From assembly GCA_030142905.1 (NCBI GenBank), contig JASJOG010000124.1, forward strand, positions 744,001 through 808,000: a stretch of DNA of 64,000 nt, given 5' to 3'. This stretch comes from Heliopora coerulea. Taxonomy: Eukaryota > Cnidaria > Anthozoa > Scleralcyonacea > Helioporidae. Under the pieces are notes generated by a model that was not told where the DNA came from, searched no databases, and worked only from the letters and a program-made list of their open reading frames with translations. Made by a program: the position numbers and the translations under genes. This document shows positions 20,650 through 30,323 of this stretch, one piece after another. The stretch's first letter is position 1, and each line of letters begins with the position of its first letter.

Positions 20650-21560
20650 AAAGGTTAAAAAATTTAAAATTAAGCTAAAGCCACCAGTTGTGCCAGATTA
20701 GGGTCAACACCGAAAAATTAGAAAAGTACTTTCATATTTCAGAGAAAACCTCGGCTAATTCTAATATTTTTACGGAAACGACAAACTCAACCAAGGAACA
20801 ATTTGAAACTTTTCTTAATTTAATATACATTACGTATGAGAAAAGTTTTTCCCTCTCAAACAGAACTAAATTTCTTTAACTCAAAAATTCCACGTAAGGC
20901 ATGAGATTACGACTTTTATGCAATTGTAATGGAAAGAAAATTAGGTCTATGGAATATTAGCATTGTATTTCTTTAAAAAAAATTTAAAGAGTAAAGAGTC
21001 GAGTGTTTACTTGAGGTGAACATAGTGCAAGACAAAAAAGTAAGCAAGGAACGAAGAGCACTATCTTCAGGAAACAAAACGCATACAGTGTAAAGTAATT
21101 TAACCGGATAGCTCGGACCTTCTGTTAAATTTTTGATTTCGTTTTTTTCATGGCATCTACTTTCCAGGACTAGGGATGCTTCGGTGATCCCAACGTCAAA
21201 TACAACAGAAATACTAGCGATAGAAACCCATTTTTTAAATAATATTAATATCTCTTGCTTCGGCCAGACAGATCACGATTTCTCAACATTTATATATGAT
21301 TGCTTAATTTTTCCATTATCATTATTTCTCCAGTCTAGTCTGTAGCAATCGAGCAGCTCCGTGTAGAGTTTTTTTAAAAGGGAGAATCTAACTTAATTAA
21401 TTAAACAGAATTTAAGGGAGCTCCAGGATTTTCTTTCTATCGAAATTCTAACTATTTCGGCCTCCGAAACTTCATTTCTAGCATTTTTAACGTAAAAAGT
21501 CCTTTTCATTAAGATTTTGCTCTGTATTTCCAGTATACAGCTCGCGTTTTAAAATTTGAA
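20650..21560. other. probable intron or 5' flank of the Rab-like gene
   Basis: No P-loop exon, transposon ORF or repeat was recognised. Short open frames (20688-20879, 21133-21345) show no motif. Confidence 0.4.
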
Positions 21561-21561
21561 C

Positions 21562-22645
21562 AATCCATCATTTTGGCGTGAAATGCAACGGGTGGTGCAA
21601 CGTATGAATTAATTGAAAAACTCGGACAAACATTGCAAAATGATTCCTTTGCAAAAAAGGATTGGTGTCACCAATTGGTGCTTTCACGGTCTTGTTGGTG
21701 TCCACATTTGCTCATAAGAAATGCTAGTGGAGATGAAGTATTCTTTATATTATCACCGATTAACAATTTTAAAGAGGCACAAGAACGATAAGTTAGCTAA
21801 TGTCACCGCTGACGTGGCCGGTTACATGCGTAGCTACGAATGGACTTAACGTAATCTCCGTTTTACCGGCAACGGTACGGTGGAAAGAGAGGATTGTCTC
21901 ACAACTAAGGCAAACGGTGAAAACGTATGTCTGATAAAACTTTCTCTACCCTAAAGTTTCACCAAGAATGACACACAAGCGGAAACAAAACTCTCTTATG
22001 CGCAACATGTTCAAAGTGGTACTGCATTCCAGGGAAATATGATACCTTGTCAAGCTGACTAGCACAATACGTGAGTCCGGTCCTCATAAAGATCGGTGGT
22101 TACGGCCGCGTTCAAGATTCTCATTTCAGGCACGTTAGCGGGAGGCAGTATTAGAAGATCGATAGCTGCCGTTGGATTAGGAACAGATCCGAACTAAATG
22201 ATTGATTAAATCGATCAACACAGCTATAATTCGATAAAGTTAACATCAGGTTAAAAAGAATTATTTTACGTCACTTTTGTCTACAATGACTGAACGGTTC
22301 GATCATACGACATTTGGTATTATTTACGTTTTCTGCACTTCTTGGACGGCGGGAAGAATCTGGAAGGTATTTTTCCCAATAAAATCATGACAGCCGCGAT
22401 AAGTTCGCATTTATTGCTCTAATTTCTGTTTATTAAACTTAATGCCCAAAATGAGAGTGAAAATGATTCATTTATATTTGTATTTCTCGTTACCTAACGC
22501 AGGCGCCCTTGTAACGTTGTCCAAGAGCACCTTCTACAGGCGACAATCGTTAGTTAGAAGGCCGTTGTATTGCAGTGTTTGTCCGAGTTTTCTAATCAAC
22601 AAACACGCGTAACCACCGTGACGTTTCACGCCAAAGTTATGGATT
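21562..22645. mobile_element. 1.08-kb non-autonomous DNA element with about 75-bp imperfect TIRs
   Basis: The left arm (21562-21638) begins AATCCAT, then TTTGGCGTGAAATG and AAAACTCGGACAAACATTGC. The right arm (22570-22645) read on the minus strand gives AATCCAT, TTTGGCGTGAAACG and AAAACTCGGACAAACACTGC. The order and spacing match across the arms. The interior has no coding signal, and no target duplication is obvious. Confidence 0.75.
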
Positions 22646-24110
22646 AAGGCCCCTTCAGGATTTGGTCCTCAGTGAAGGTGACCCGTTTTCGCACAAGGTT
22701 TTATCCCCCCATTTCGTACAGATGTCACAATTTATCGCATATCACGAACCCAGCGGGCAAGAATTAAGATCTCGATTCGACCTTGTTCATCGATGTTGAA
22801 ACTACGTCGAAAAACAGGTCAATAACCCAAATCAAATCGGCCTTGAAGTTTCGACGTCGATGCCACGTCGACACGAAAATTCCAATCAATAATTTGGACG
22901 ACGTCCGTTGTTTTATTTCAACAAAATTCACTAGCTGCTGAATATAAGCGAAATAGCACAAAATATCAAAGATATTTAAAAACTCGTGCAATGTCCATAA
23001 TCTTGCTCATGATAAAACGCTAACATAACACAGGTTTTTCATCATATTATACATGAGCCAGTTCATTTACAGAAAGATTCAAGTAACATTTAAAATAATC
23101 GACGTTCACTGAGAATATAACTGCAAAAGACTAGACATCCGGGACAAAAACCCGATATCACTCATAAATGGTCGCAATTGTAACAACAATTTCACCAGCA
23201 TGAAGTTATTTGGTTGTCGAGTAAAATTTTGATTTAAAAATGCCACCAGTATCTGGCCATCGTTTATGAACATTCTATATAACTACGACCTCCTTTGCTA
23301 CCAAGAAAAAGATAACAAACTTCGTCAGAGGTTAAAAACAATTAAATCCAGATTAGTTCTTGAAATCGGAATTATTGTCAAGCCAAATTCAGAAATATAT
23401 ATTTTCAGGAGTAAGAGCTATACAGTTACATAAAGAAAGAAGCCAACTAGAATATATTTTCAAATTCCCAATGTTCGTAACTTTGCCGTTTAGCTAGCGT
23501 GTATTGCTAGAGAATATTTAATCAAAAATATCGAATGCAATAGCACAGCAAATGAGAGTTTAAATTAACACAAATGAGCAAGAAGTTCCAAATAAAAGAA
23601 ACAAGACACAGGTTCACGTTATTATAGCGGATATTAGACCGCAGGGATCGATAGGATTTTCTCAAGCAAGGGGAGGTGCAAAATACCGGTCAAACGTAAT
23701 TGCCTGAACGACTAAAAAACCAAACGGGTATCAAACGTCCCACCACGGTCGACATATTAGTGGCGAAATTTTTGAAATGGGACTCTGTTGCAGTTTAGAA
23801 GCGTGTTTATTTGCTCCATTAACTTTCGAAGTACACGGAATCTGTTGAAATGCTAAGGAAGAGAATTAGTTAAATCTGAGTCTTTTTTCAGGTTATGTGT
23901 CCAGAGTGACGTTGAAGTTAAAAAAAAATTGATTTGTACATCGCCGAGAATCAGTGGAACTTCAGTTTATCAGGAGGCAGTCTTAACATCAAAAATATTC
24001 GTTCTGCTTTTTTTTTTTTTCAATTTTGGAGTAGAAGAGGTCAGTCGACAAACTAGACGGGAATAACTAGACTACCTAGAAATTTGAAAACAAAAACGCT
24101 TCTACTATTG
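22646..24110. other. non-coding interval
   Basis: No gene seen. At 22770-22880 a set of TCGA-rich words (GTTGAAACTACGTCGAAAAA, GAAGTTTCGACGTCGATG) looks like a decayed repeat but has no clear borders. Confidence 0.4.
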
Positions 24111-24114
24111 GCGA

Positions 24115-24592
24115 CTGGTCTTTGAGTTTAGTAGTTGGTTCTGAGACACTCAAAAACGAAGCGTCGTCAAGAAAAACGACAGAATTTCAGTTACAATCAC
24201 AGAAACCGCTGTCGACATCGATCATTAATACTGCTATAGTATATTTTGTAAAGTCATGCGAGGAGTCGAAGAAAGTACTGGGGCCTGGCAACGTGCATGT
24301 GACCATCTTTCTTCGGGGAAGAACGCCCTAAGGAGCTGAATTCTACGACGTATTGTACGTACCTCAACTCTTCAGCAACCTGTTTCCTGTGCAACCAGCA
24401 GTTTTTGAAGGCAACAAGGGGAGGTTTGGTCGCAATCAGTGTTGGATCAGAGACAAGAGTGCAAAGCCCAGTATATGGGCTCCCTAGTGGACAAATTGTA
24501 TCAGTTAAATTGTACAGCCGTGTCTGATGCACTCCCTTCAGCAGCGTCAATTGAAAATATCGATTTATGGCAATCAACACAAAGGCCATATA
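24115..24592 (+). pseudogene. pol: copia protease to pre-integrase domain fragment
   Basis: After a frame change, AEFYDVLYVPQLFSNLF gives the conserved end of the copia protease, then a second frame gives MGSLVDKLYQLNCTAV and ENIDLWQ, the start of the GAG-pre-integrase domain (normally LWHxRLGH). The reading is cut at 24590 by the TA-flanked element and resumes at 25216 with the next residues of the same domain. Confidence 0.8.
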
Positions 24593-25213
24593 CACTGGCG
24601 TTCAAAAAGAACTGCTTATTTGTGGTGCAGATAGTAACTTGGTGTGCGTCCGTTGGGACCAGCTTCTCTCAGTCTTGGTCGGGTAGTAGAAGTAGAGACA
24701 CTCTCACCATGTTCAATCTACATCTCTGCTTAAGTTTCCGGTGCAGTCTTAGAGTGATTGGACATGCTTTTCTCACCATGATTCTGTCCTCTCCGTAGTT
24801 TTTCTTTTTTGTCCAGGCATCTTCAAATCTTCAACACTTCCAGTAAGTCTAGGCTTCTTCAAAATATTGCTTACACTTTGGCTACTCCCAACTTGATCAG
24901 CAGTTTCCCGTTATGACTAACTTTCCCTCCATTTTCAAGGTTGATCCTTGGCCTTAGAACCATGGTTTTGCATGTTGCTTGAAATTCTAGTTTTATCAAC
25001 AATTAAAAGTAATCTCTTGGGGAACCAGGAATACATCTAGAGTTTCCCATAAAAAGTTCCTTAAAATGACTGGAGCTTTCTCAAAAATTGTGGGAGATAA
25101 CGTTAAAATGATCTGAAATTCACTGTTTTGCCATAGGAGTGAGCAAAAACCATTGCTGCAACCCTTCATTACCAAAGAAATGGAGCTTGAGCAGTTCTTT
25201 TTGACCGCCAGTG
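24593..25213. mobile_element. Tc1/mariner-like non-autonomous element (621 bp), TA target duplication
   Basis: Left end CACTGGCGTTCAAAAAGAAC, continuing TGC; right end on the minus strand CACTGGCGGTCAAAAAGAAC, also continuing TGC: one mismatch in 23. The dinucleotide TA borders both ends (24591-24592 and 25214-25215), the standard duplication for Tc1/mariner. No transposase is encoded, so it would have moved in trans. Confidence 0.9.
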
Positions 25214-25215
25214 TA

Positions 25216-25655
25216 TGCACGAGTTACGTCTGAAGAAATGTATTGAATAAGAACTTGCAATAACTTGTATTAGGTATTACCGCTGAGGTACTGACGCGTC
25301 TGTCATTTTCTGAAAAATGTTTGGCAGGACAGATGTACCGTAATCAGCTTCCTTCTGTACTAGAGATTCGGTTAAACGAGAAATTATGACTGGTGTATAG
25401 ACGTGTGTGCTCGAAAGTATACTGAATGAATAGTTCGAGAAAAAAACTCGTTTACTGATGACCACAATCAATGTTGTCCTGCGTATTTCATATAAAACAA
25501 GTCCGAAGTACTTGATAAATCCAAATTAAGAGTTTGAAACCATCACAAAGAATGATGCCGATGTGACAATGGCAACTCTGCGAACATACAATGGTGGGGA
25601 GAACCTGTCGACTGCGTTTCAGAATTATCTGGAGGAAAAAGGAATGAGAAGTGAG
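25216..25655 (+). pseudogene. pol: copia pre-integrase and integrase core fragment
   Basis: HELRLKKCIE resumes the pre-integrase domain directly after the mariner-like insertion. Several stops follow. Near 25550-25650 the frame reads FETITKNDADVTMATLRTYN then GGENLSTAFQNYLEEKG, the second catalytic region of copia integrase (normally LRTDNGGE), with the aspartate replaced by tyrosine. The sequence then passes into a minus-strand Penelope-like fragment. Confidence 0.82.
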
Positions 25656-26100
25656 TTTACATCAAATTTCTTGTCTTTTATTGCATCATTCAGCAGTAGA
25701 TCAAGGTAACGGGTTTGGGTTTTCTTCTTCTTTATGCGAGTGGTGTTTTTCCACCTCACGAATTTCGGATAAACATAATTCTTTTTACAATTAAGTAATA
25801 AGTGTAGGTCAAGTTGTGCTTTCTCCAATCTTCGTAGAGACCTTTGGTATCTGGTGGCAAGTTTATGTAGATCAGCGTCGGTTCTTCGGAGATTGGACCA
25901 AAACCATGACCAGCCGACAACTTCAAAAAGTATAAAATAAAACATATTCCGAAGAATAATGTCATCTTGAAAACTCAAGATATGAGTCAATACAAGATAA
26001 AACTATTGTTGAAACTGTGATATTTCGAATTTATTTCAAAGTCATCTTCAGACAGAATGAAGACACTAACTACCACATAACTACTACTACTACATATTTA
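25627..26100 (-). mobile_element. Penelope-like element, N-terminal ORF part with upstream pseudo-LTR
   Basis: On the minus strand, 25627-25930 encodes LHKLATRYQRSLRRLEKAQL and YPKFVRWKN, a block I recognise from the N-terminal region of Penelope-like polyproteins in cnidarians. Upstream of it (25930-26095) is AT-rich sequence shared with 5060-5215, in the place expected for the pseudo-LTR. The reverse transcriptase and GIY-YIG parts of this copy are absent; they appear only in a separate copy at 28158-28860. Confidence 0.65.
26023..26051 (-). ncRNA. hammerhead-ribozyme-like core upstream of the Penelope ORF (tentative)
   Basis: The minus strand reads CTGAAGA, then T, then GACTTT, a short loop, AAATTC and GAAA. 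CTGANGA and GAAA are the two conserved core blocks of a hammerhead, with a helix II of 5 of 6 pairs between them (the related copy at 5135-5160 keeps AAAGTC, which would pair perfectly). An extra T after CTGAAGA is not canonical, and helices I and III were not verified. Hammerheads are known in Penelope-like pseudo-LTRs. Confidence 0.3.
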
Positions 26101-26134
26101 TAAAAGCTAATCCAAATAGTCAAAACATTATATA

Positions 26135-27254
26135 ATAGATAAAATTAGATAAAAATTAGATAAAATTAGATAAAAAAAGTTACAAACTGTGTATTTACTA
26201 TATTCAAGTCAACATGGTTCATGTGAAAGAGAGGTCCGCAATGCTACGTTTGAATTGATGAAGCGAAGTCGCTTTTTTAGCCTCTAGCGGAAGATTAGTC
26301 CATAACATTGAGCCACTATATCTAAAGCTTCGCTTAAGAAAATTAGTTTTTGGCTTTGGAAGTGCTAGATCAGTTTCAAGATTACGTAAGTCATACCCTC
26401 TATTCAGATCTCTAAGTGTAACAAGGCTTTCTGTTAAGCACTGTACCGTATTTTGGTTGAGAACCTTATACAGCAGCACACTCTTGAATTTAGCACGCCT
26501 TACATGAAGAGAGTTCCACTGTAGACTTTCCAGAAGCTCATTCGATCAAGATATCAATCTTGCTCCTTCAATGACTCTGGCAGCACGATTTTGAAGCGTT
26601 TGCAATTTGTCTTTTAATGTCTTATTACATGTGTCCCACAAAGGAGAACAATAATCGAAATATGGCTGAATTAAAGATTTGTACAGTTTGATAAGAAAGC
26701 ATGAGGGGACAAATGGTTTAATTCTCCTCAAAGCACCTATGCCAGAACTAATCTTTAAGCATAGTTTTTAAATTTAAATATCAAAGGCCAATATCTCATC
26801 AAGATCGACTCCCAAACATTTGTGAGAAGTAACAGGCGATATTGAATTGTTATTTATGGTTATTCTGGAATGTAAATCAGCAACTTTAGATGTCAAATTA
26901 GGTTTAGATCCTATAACCATGAACTTGGTTTTTCAGGAATGGGATTGGAGTTTATTTAAGGTTAACCAATCCATTATATTCTTCACATCTGAGTTCAAGT
27001 TACAGGCTAATTCAACAGGATCACACGAAGAAGCAAATATTTGTGTATCATCAGCATACAAACGGGGTGTTGTTAAATTAAGACAATTGGGTAAATCGTT
27101 GATATAAATTAAGAACAACAAAGGGTCAAGTATCGACCCTTGCGGAATAACACATATTATTTTACCTTTTCCAGAAAGAAAGCCATTTATGAGGCATTGT
27201 TGATATCGGTTTGTTAAGTATGAATGGAACCACTTAATGGAACCACTTAACCAC
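26135..27254 (-). mobile_element. 5'-truncated LINE (CR1/L2-like) with tandem-repeat tail
   Basis: A minus-strand reverse transcriptase and C-terminal tail run from about 27254 down to 26219, followed by a 3' UTR and a tail of TTTTATCTAA-type repeats (26136-26179 on plus). Tandem-repeat tails are usual for CR1/L2-like LINEs. The element separates a Penelope fragment from the copia integrase C-terminus. Confidence 0.85.
26219..27250 (-). pseudogene. LINE reverse transcriptase and C-terminal region, decayed
   Basis: The first block (27250-26935) reads IKWFHSYLTNRYQQCLING, ICVIPQGSILDPLLFLIYIN and RLYADDTQIFA, the palm with the catalytic YADD. After an interval with stops it continues KLYKSLIQPYFDYCSPLWD and LQTLQNRAARVIEGA (26731-26546), then LLYKVLNQNTVQCL and NLETDLALPKPKTNFLKRSF (26479-26219). 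Several stops separate the blocks. The N-terminal endonuclease is absent. Confidence 0.87.
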
Positions 27255-27300
27255 TTTTGTTGTGCTTTATCGCCTCTGACGGCGATAAAGTACAACAAAA
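27255..27300. repeat. 20-bp stem inverted repeat at the LINE/copia junction
   Basis: TTTTGTTGTGCTTTATCGCC (27255-27274) and its reverse complement with one mismatch (27281-27300) surround the loop TCTGAC. The left arm encodes the LINE reading GDKAQQK on the minus strand; copia coding starts in the right arm. Just before it, GGAACCACTTAA is repeated in tandem. Confidence 0.85.
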
Positions 27301-27720
27301 CCCCATACGAGCGGTGGTACGGAAAGAAAGCAGATTGGAGCCACCTACGAGTATTGGGATCACGGGTTATGCGCCCGCGCCGGACGAGGACCGACGAAAG
27401 TTTAAAAGATACGGAACAAAATGCGCTTAGTTGACTACAACTTGACGTCGGAAGGATGTTGTCTGTTTGATGAGACGAAACGGTGTTTGTCCGCAGAGAT
27501 GTCCAACTTAAAGAAAACGACTTTAGTCACAAGGAAACAATATAAATGACATAACGAGTCAAACAACAAAAGCAAGAAGTCGAGGAAATGAAACAAGCAG
27601 AAGCCAAAATTATGAGATGCACAGTAGAAAAAACAGAGGAATTGGAAGAAGATGAAGAGGAGCAACAATCCCATGAGTCGTGTTGATCTACAAGATTGGA
27701 AAGAGTTCACTGGTCAGACA
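27285..27720 (+). pseudogene. pol: copia integrase C-terminus and linker
   Basis: NKTPYERWYGKKADWSHLRV, then LGSRV, is the signature that ends copia integrase cores (NKTPYE.WYG). Further frames give DYNLTSEGCCLFDETKRC, the segment normally reading YRLYD, then acidic stretches typical of the integrase to reverse transcriptase linker. About 60 residues between the 25655 fragment and this one are missing. Confidence 0.82.
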
Positions 27721-27879
27721 GGGTTAGGATTAACACAGAGACTGCGAATACAAGTCATCAAAATCATCATCTCGCTTACAATGTACGCGAGATTGACGGA
27801 CATTAAACCATACAAGAAACAATAACAACTGACCACACCTAAGAATGGAAGCTTGATGCTAAAAGATGGAATCAAAGCT

Positions 27880-27923
27880 GGGTTAGGGTTAGGATTAGAG
27901 TAAAGGTTAGGGTTAGATATAGG
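27880..27923 (+). repeat. short interstitial telomere-like repeat (GGGTTA)n
   Basis: GGGTTAGGGTTAGGATTA followed by AGGTTAGGGTTA: about five degenerate TTAGGG units. TTAGGG is the animal telomere repeat; short internal runs are common and need no telomere origin. Confidence 0.65.
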
Positions 27924-28157
27924 GGTAGATGTGCACCAGCATATGTGTGAAAATTACAGATCTATTCATGAGGTTGATTGCACTTAACCAGAGATTGATG
28001 CAGGCGGTAGCTGAGAAGGGCTCGTGCCCATCCCATTATTGGCAGATACTTATCAGCACAACCGCGTGCCTCTAAAGATCTCGGCAATGGACTATGTACC
28101 CGGAGGAATTCTCTTTGTTCGTTTATCTATTGTCTACCCATGGTGAAATGCGGAGAC

Positions 28158-28860
28158 TCAAGAAAACGGCCTAAATATAAGAGCTAATGTCTTGCCCCGT
28201 TCTCTGAAAATAGTCTTTGACTGCAGATTCGTTCTTTCGTCTTCTATCTGGTTGATATTCAGCCAACGTGAGCTCCAGGATCTTTTACTCTGTCCAGTAT
28301 AAGGGAAGCAACAGGATTTATATTCTACTTTGTACACAATTCCTTTAATTTGTGCACGTGACGGCCAATCTCTTGGCTTACGGAAAATATTGCCGACGGT
28401 TACCAACGGTTGGTACGCTTTATAGTGCGCTCGACTCTTACCGGAACTCCTTTGACTTACGGATGTTGGAACTGCAATGAATTTCTAGAATGTTGTACCT
28501 GCGATGGGTTTCCCATCGTACCTTCATCTACACATTCTACAAATTTTGATGTCCGGCCATTTATTCTAAGATCCTTCAAAACATTGCATTTCTTTCTTGT
28601 TTCTTACCAGCACTGGATGATATACTCATCACGAGATCAATTACTATTTTGACAGCCGTCACATTACTTTGTACTTCAATGTGCGTGTCAAACAATAGAT
28701 TTTTATCTGTGTGAGTAACTTTTCGGTACATTCCGACCACCACCTCTATATCTGTAAGTACTGTGCACATAGTGTTGAGAAATGCAATTGCTGCATTCTC
28801 TTCGGAGTCTGAATGCAACTCGACGGTAAACTGTAAGTACAGATTTATTGAACTCAAGTA
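28158..28860 (-). pseudogene. Penelope-like element: reverse transcriptase end and GIY-YIG endonuclease
   Basis: Minus-strand blocks in order: FTVELHSDSEENAAIAFLNT and YRKVTHTDKNLLFDTHIEV (reverse transcriptase C-terminus of Penelope-like elements), then a connector VKGVPVRVERTIKR, then VTVGNIFRKPRDWPSRAQIK, GIVYKVEYKSCCFPYTGQSK and RSW, the GIY-YIG endonuclease start (G-I-V-Y ... Y-T-G). The combination of this reverse transcriptase type with GIY-YIG is diagnostic of Penelope-like elements. Frame changes and a stop make it non-functional. Confidence 0.83.
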
Positions 28861-29165
28861 TAATGCAGGACGTGCTTCACACCAATGCGCCCGGGAGATG
28901 ACTTAAAATGGCCGACATACCGTCGCAACCATCGCACCCGAATTCACATTGTTTCGAAGGCAATGGATTCAATCCCTTGCATAATCAGTTCTGCTAAAAG
29001 TGCTCTTACTAATGAGCCCGCAGCATGTCCAGCAGTCTGGTGCTAATTATGTCCTTCACATGAACACAGTTAAACAATTATCAAAACAATGAACTATACA
29101 CCAAAATTTGACAACAATGTCTGCCGTCCATTCATAAAAAAGAATCACCGTCCAAACCATCTTAC
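28861..29165. other. non-coding gap before the young gypsy element
   Basis: No gene or repeat recognised; it ends in CTTAC, whose TTAC is duplicated after the gypsy element. Confidence 0.45.
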
Positions 29166-29283
29166 TGTTGGTAGTAGCATGACAATTTATGTTAATTTAT
29201 ATTTATGTTAATTTTAGTAAGTATATAAAAGATGTGCAGTTGAAATAAAGTTAGAAGTTATGCCATTTGACAAATGTTAAACA
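29166..29283 (+). repeat. 5' LTR (118 bp) of the young gypsy element
   Basis: Starts TGTTGG and ends AAACA. It contains TATATAAAA (29223-29230) as a TATA box and AATAAA (29244-29249) as a polyadenylation signal, so both signals fit in an unusually short LTR. Confidence 0.96.
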
Positions 29284-29301
29284 TGGTGTCAGGTGTGGGA
29301 T
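29284..29301 (+). promoter_or_regulatory. tRNA primer-binding site, leucine type
   Basis: TGGTGTCAGGTGTGGGAT follows the 5' LTR without a gap. It matches the reverse complement of the 3' end of a tRNA-Leu(CAA)-type molecule (TGGTGTCAGAAGTGGGA) except at two positions. Confidence 0.75.
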
Positions 29302-29345
29302 GTTTAGCTTGAAAATACAGATTTGAGAAATATATAGCCGTAGAA

Positions 29346-30181
29346 ATGACTACTGCAACCTTGCCGTTCCCGATATTCAAGACAACGGGCGACGAAAAGA
29401 ACGACATAGAAGTCTATGTAGAAGATTTCATAGACTATTCCACAATGAACAATTGGTATGATGGCTCGAAAGAAACGGCAGAGCAAAAGTGGACAAATAA
29501 AGATAAAGCGATGGCATGTCTAAGGGCATCGCTTCCTCCGGCCGTAAGAATGGTATACAAATACAGTTTAGGGCTCGATGAAACAGACATGAAGAAGCCT
29601 CATCGAGTTATCCAAGCCCTAAAAGAATATTACGGAGCAAGCATTGGCGTCGCAGGGGAGAGACAGAAATTCCTTCGTTTGTTTCAGCAAGAAAATGAGT
29701 CCATTGGTGTTTGGGAATCTCGAGTACGAAATCAAGGAGCACAATGTGAATACGATGAATATGCCGACGAATTGATGCGAGACCAATTTATTGCTGGACT
29801 CGTGTCTGAACAACTACGCGTTAAATTGATTGGTAAAGGTCACAGACATCGAGATGGGACTCAAGCGAAGGTAACTCTTCGAGAAGTCGTAGAAGTGGCC
29901 AAAGCCTTCGAAGCGACATCGTTTACTAACGAGTTGATGAAAACAGCCCGAGGATCACAAGAGCAAGTAAATTACAACAACAAAGTCAAAGTACAAGCAA
30001 AGAGAGCAGCAGATCGTGACGAAGAACAAAGACCACCCATGCCGCCTTGTTTTTGGTGTTTGGGTATTCATCGGCAGCCACGTCAACAACATTGTCCCGC
30101 GTACAGAAGGAAATGTAATAAATGTGGAACACCTGGTCACTTTGCTCGGGCATGTAAGAAGGGTGTAGTAAGTAGAGAAGG

Positions 30182-30214
<33 letters not shown>

Positions 30215-30323
30215 GTCCCATCAAGTCCAAGACGAATTTGATGAGGAGCTGTTTGAAACTGAGAAGATTACAACGATTCGGCAAGTGAGGAAGTACAAGG
30301 AAAAAAGTTTTTCGCCCATCTAA
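29346..30323 (+). CDS. gag: Gag polyprotein of the young gypsy element
   Basis: An intact 325-residue frame starting with ATG 62 bases past the 5' LTR. Residues 1-220 form the capsid-like region (FIDYSTMNNWYDG, KEYYGASIGVAGERQKFLRL, RDQFIAGLVSEQLRVKLIG). Two zinc-binding patches follow: CFWCLGIHRQPRQQHC (variant) and the canonical CCHC knuckle CNKCGTPGHFARAC, for packaging RNA. A run of eleven glutamines (CAA repeats, 30184-30214) and an acidic tail close the protein. It would form the particle in which reverse transcription occurs. Pol lies in the -1 frame and overlaps the last 61 bases. Confidence 0.95.

Larger units (their letters stand above)
24115..27830 (+). mobile_element. Ty1/copia relic broken by three later insertions
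   Basis: Copia-type pol pieces occur on the plus strand at 24115-24592, 25216-25655 and 27285-27720, in correct order. They are separated by a Tc1/mariner-like element, then by a Penelope-like fragment and a LINE. LTRs were not recognised. Integrase before reverse transcriptase and the pre-integrase motif distinguish it from gypsy. Confidence 0.82.

Noticed and set aside
27880..27923. Telomere or chromosome-fusion signal
   Set aside because: Only about five degenerate TTAGGG units, flanked by copia and Penelope remains; similar short runs (AACCCTAA) occur in the 39- and 41-kb copies.
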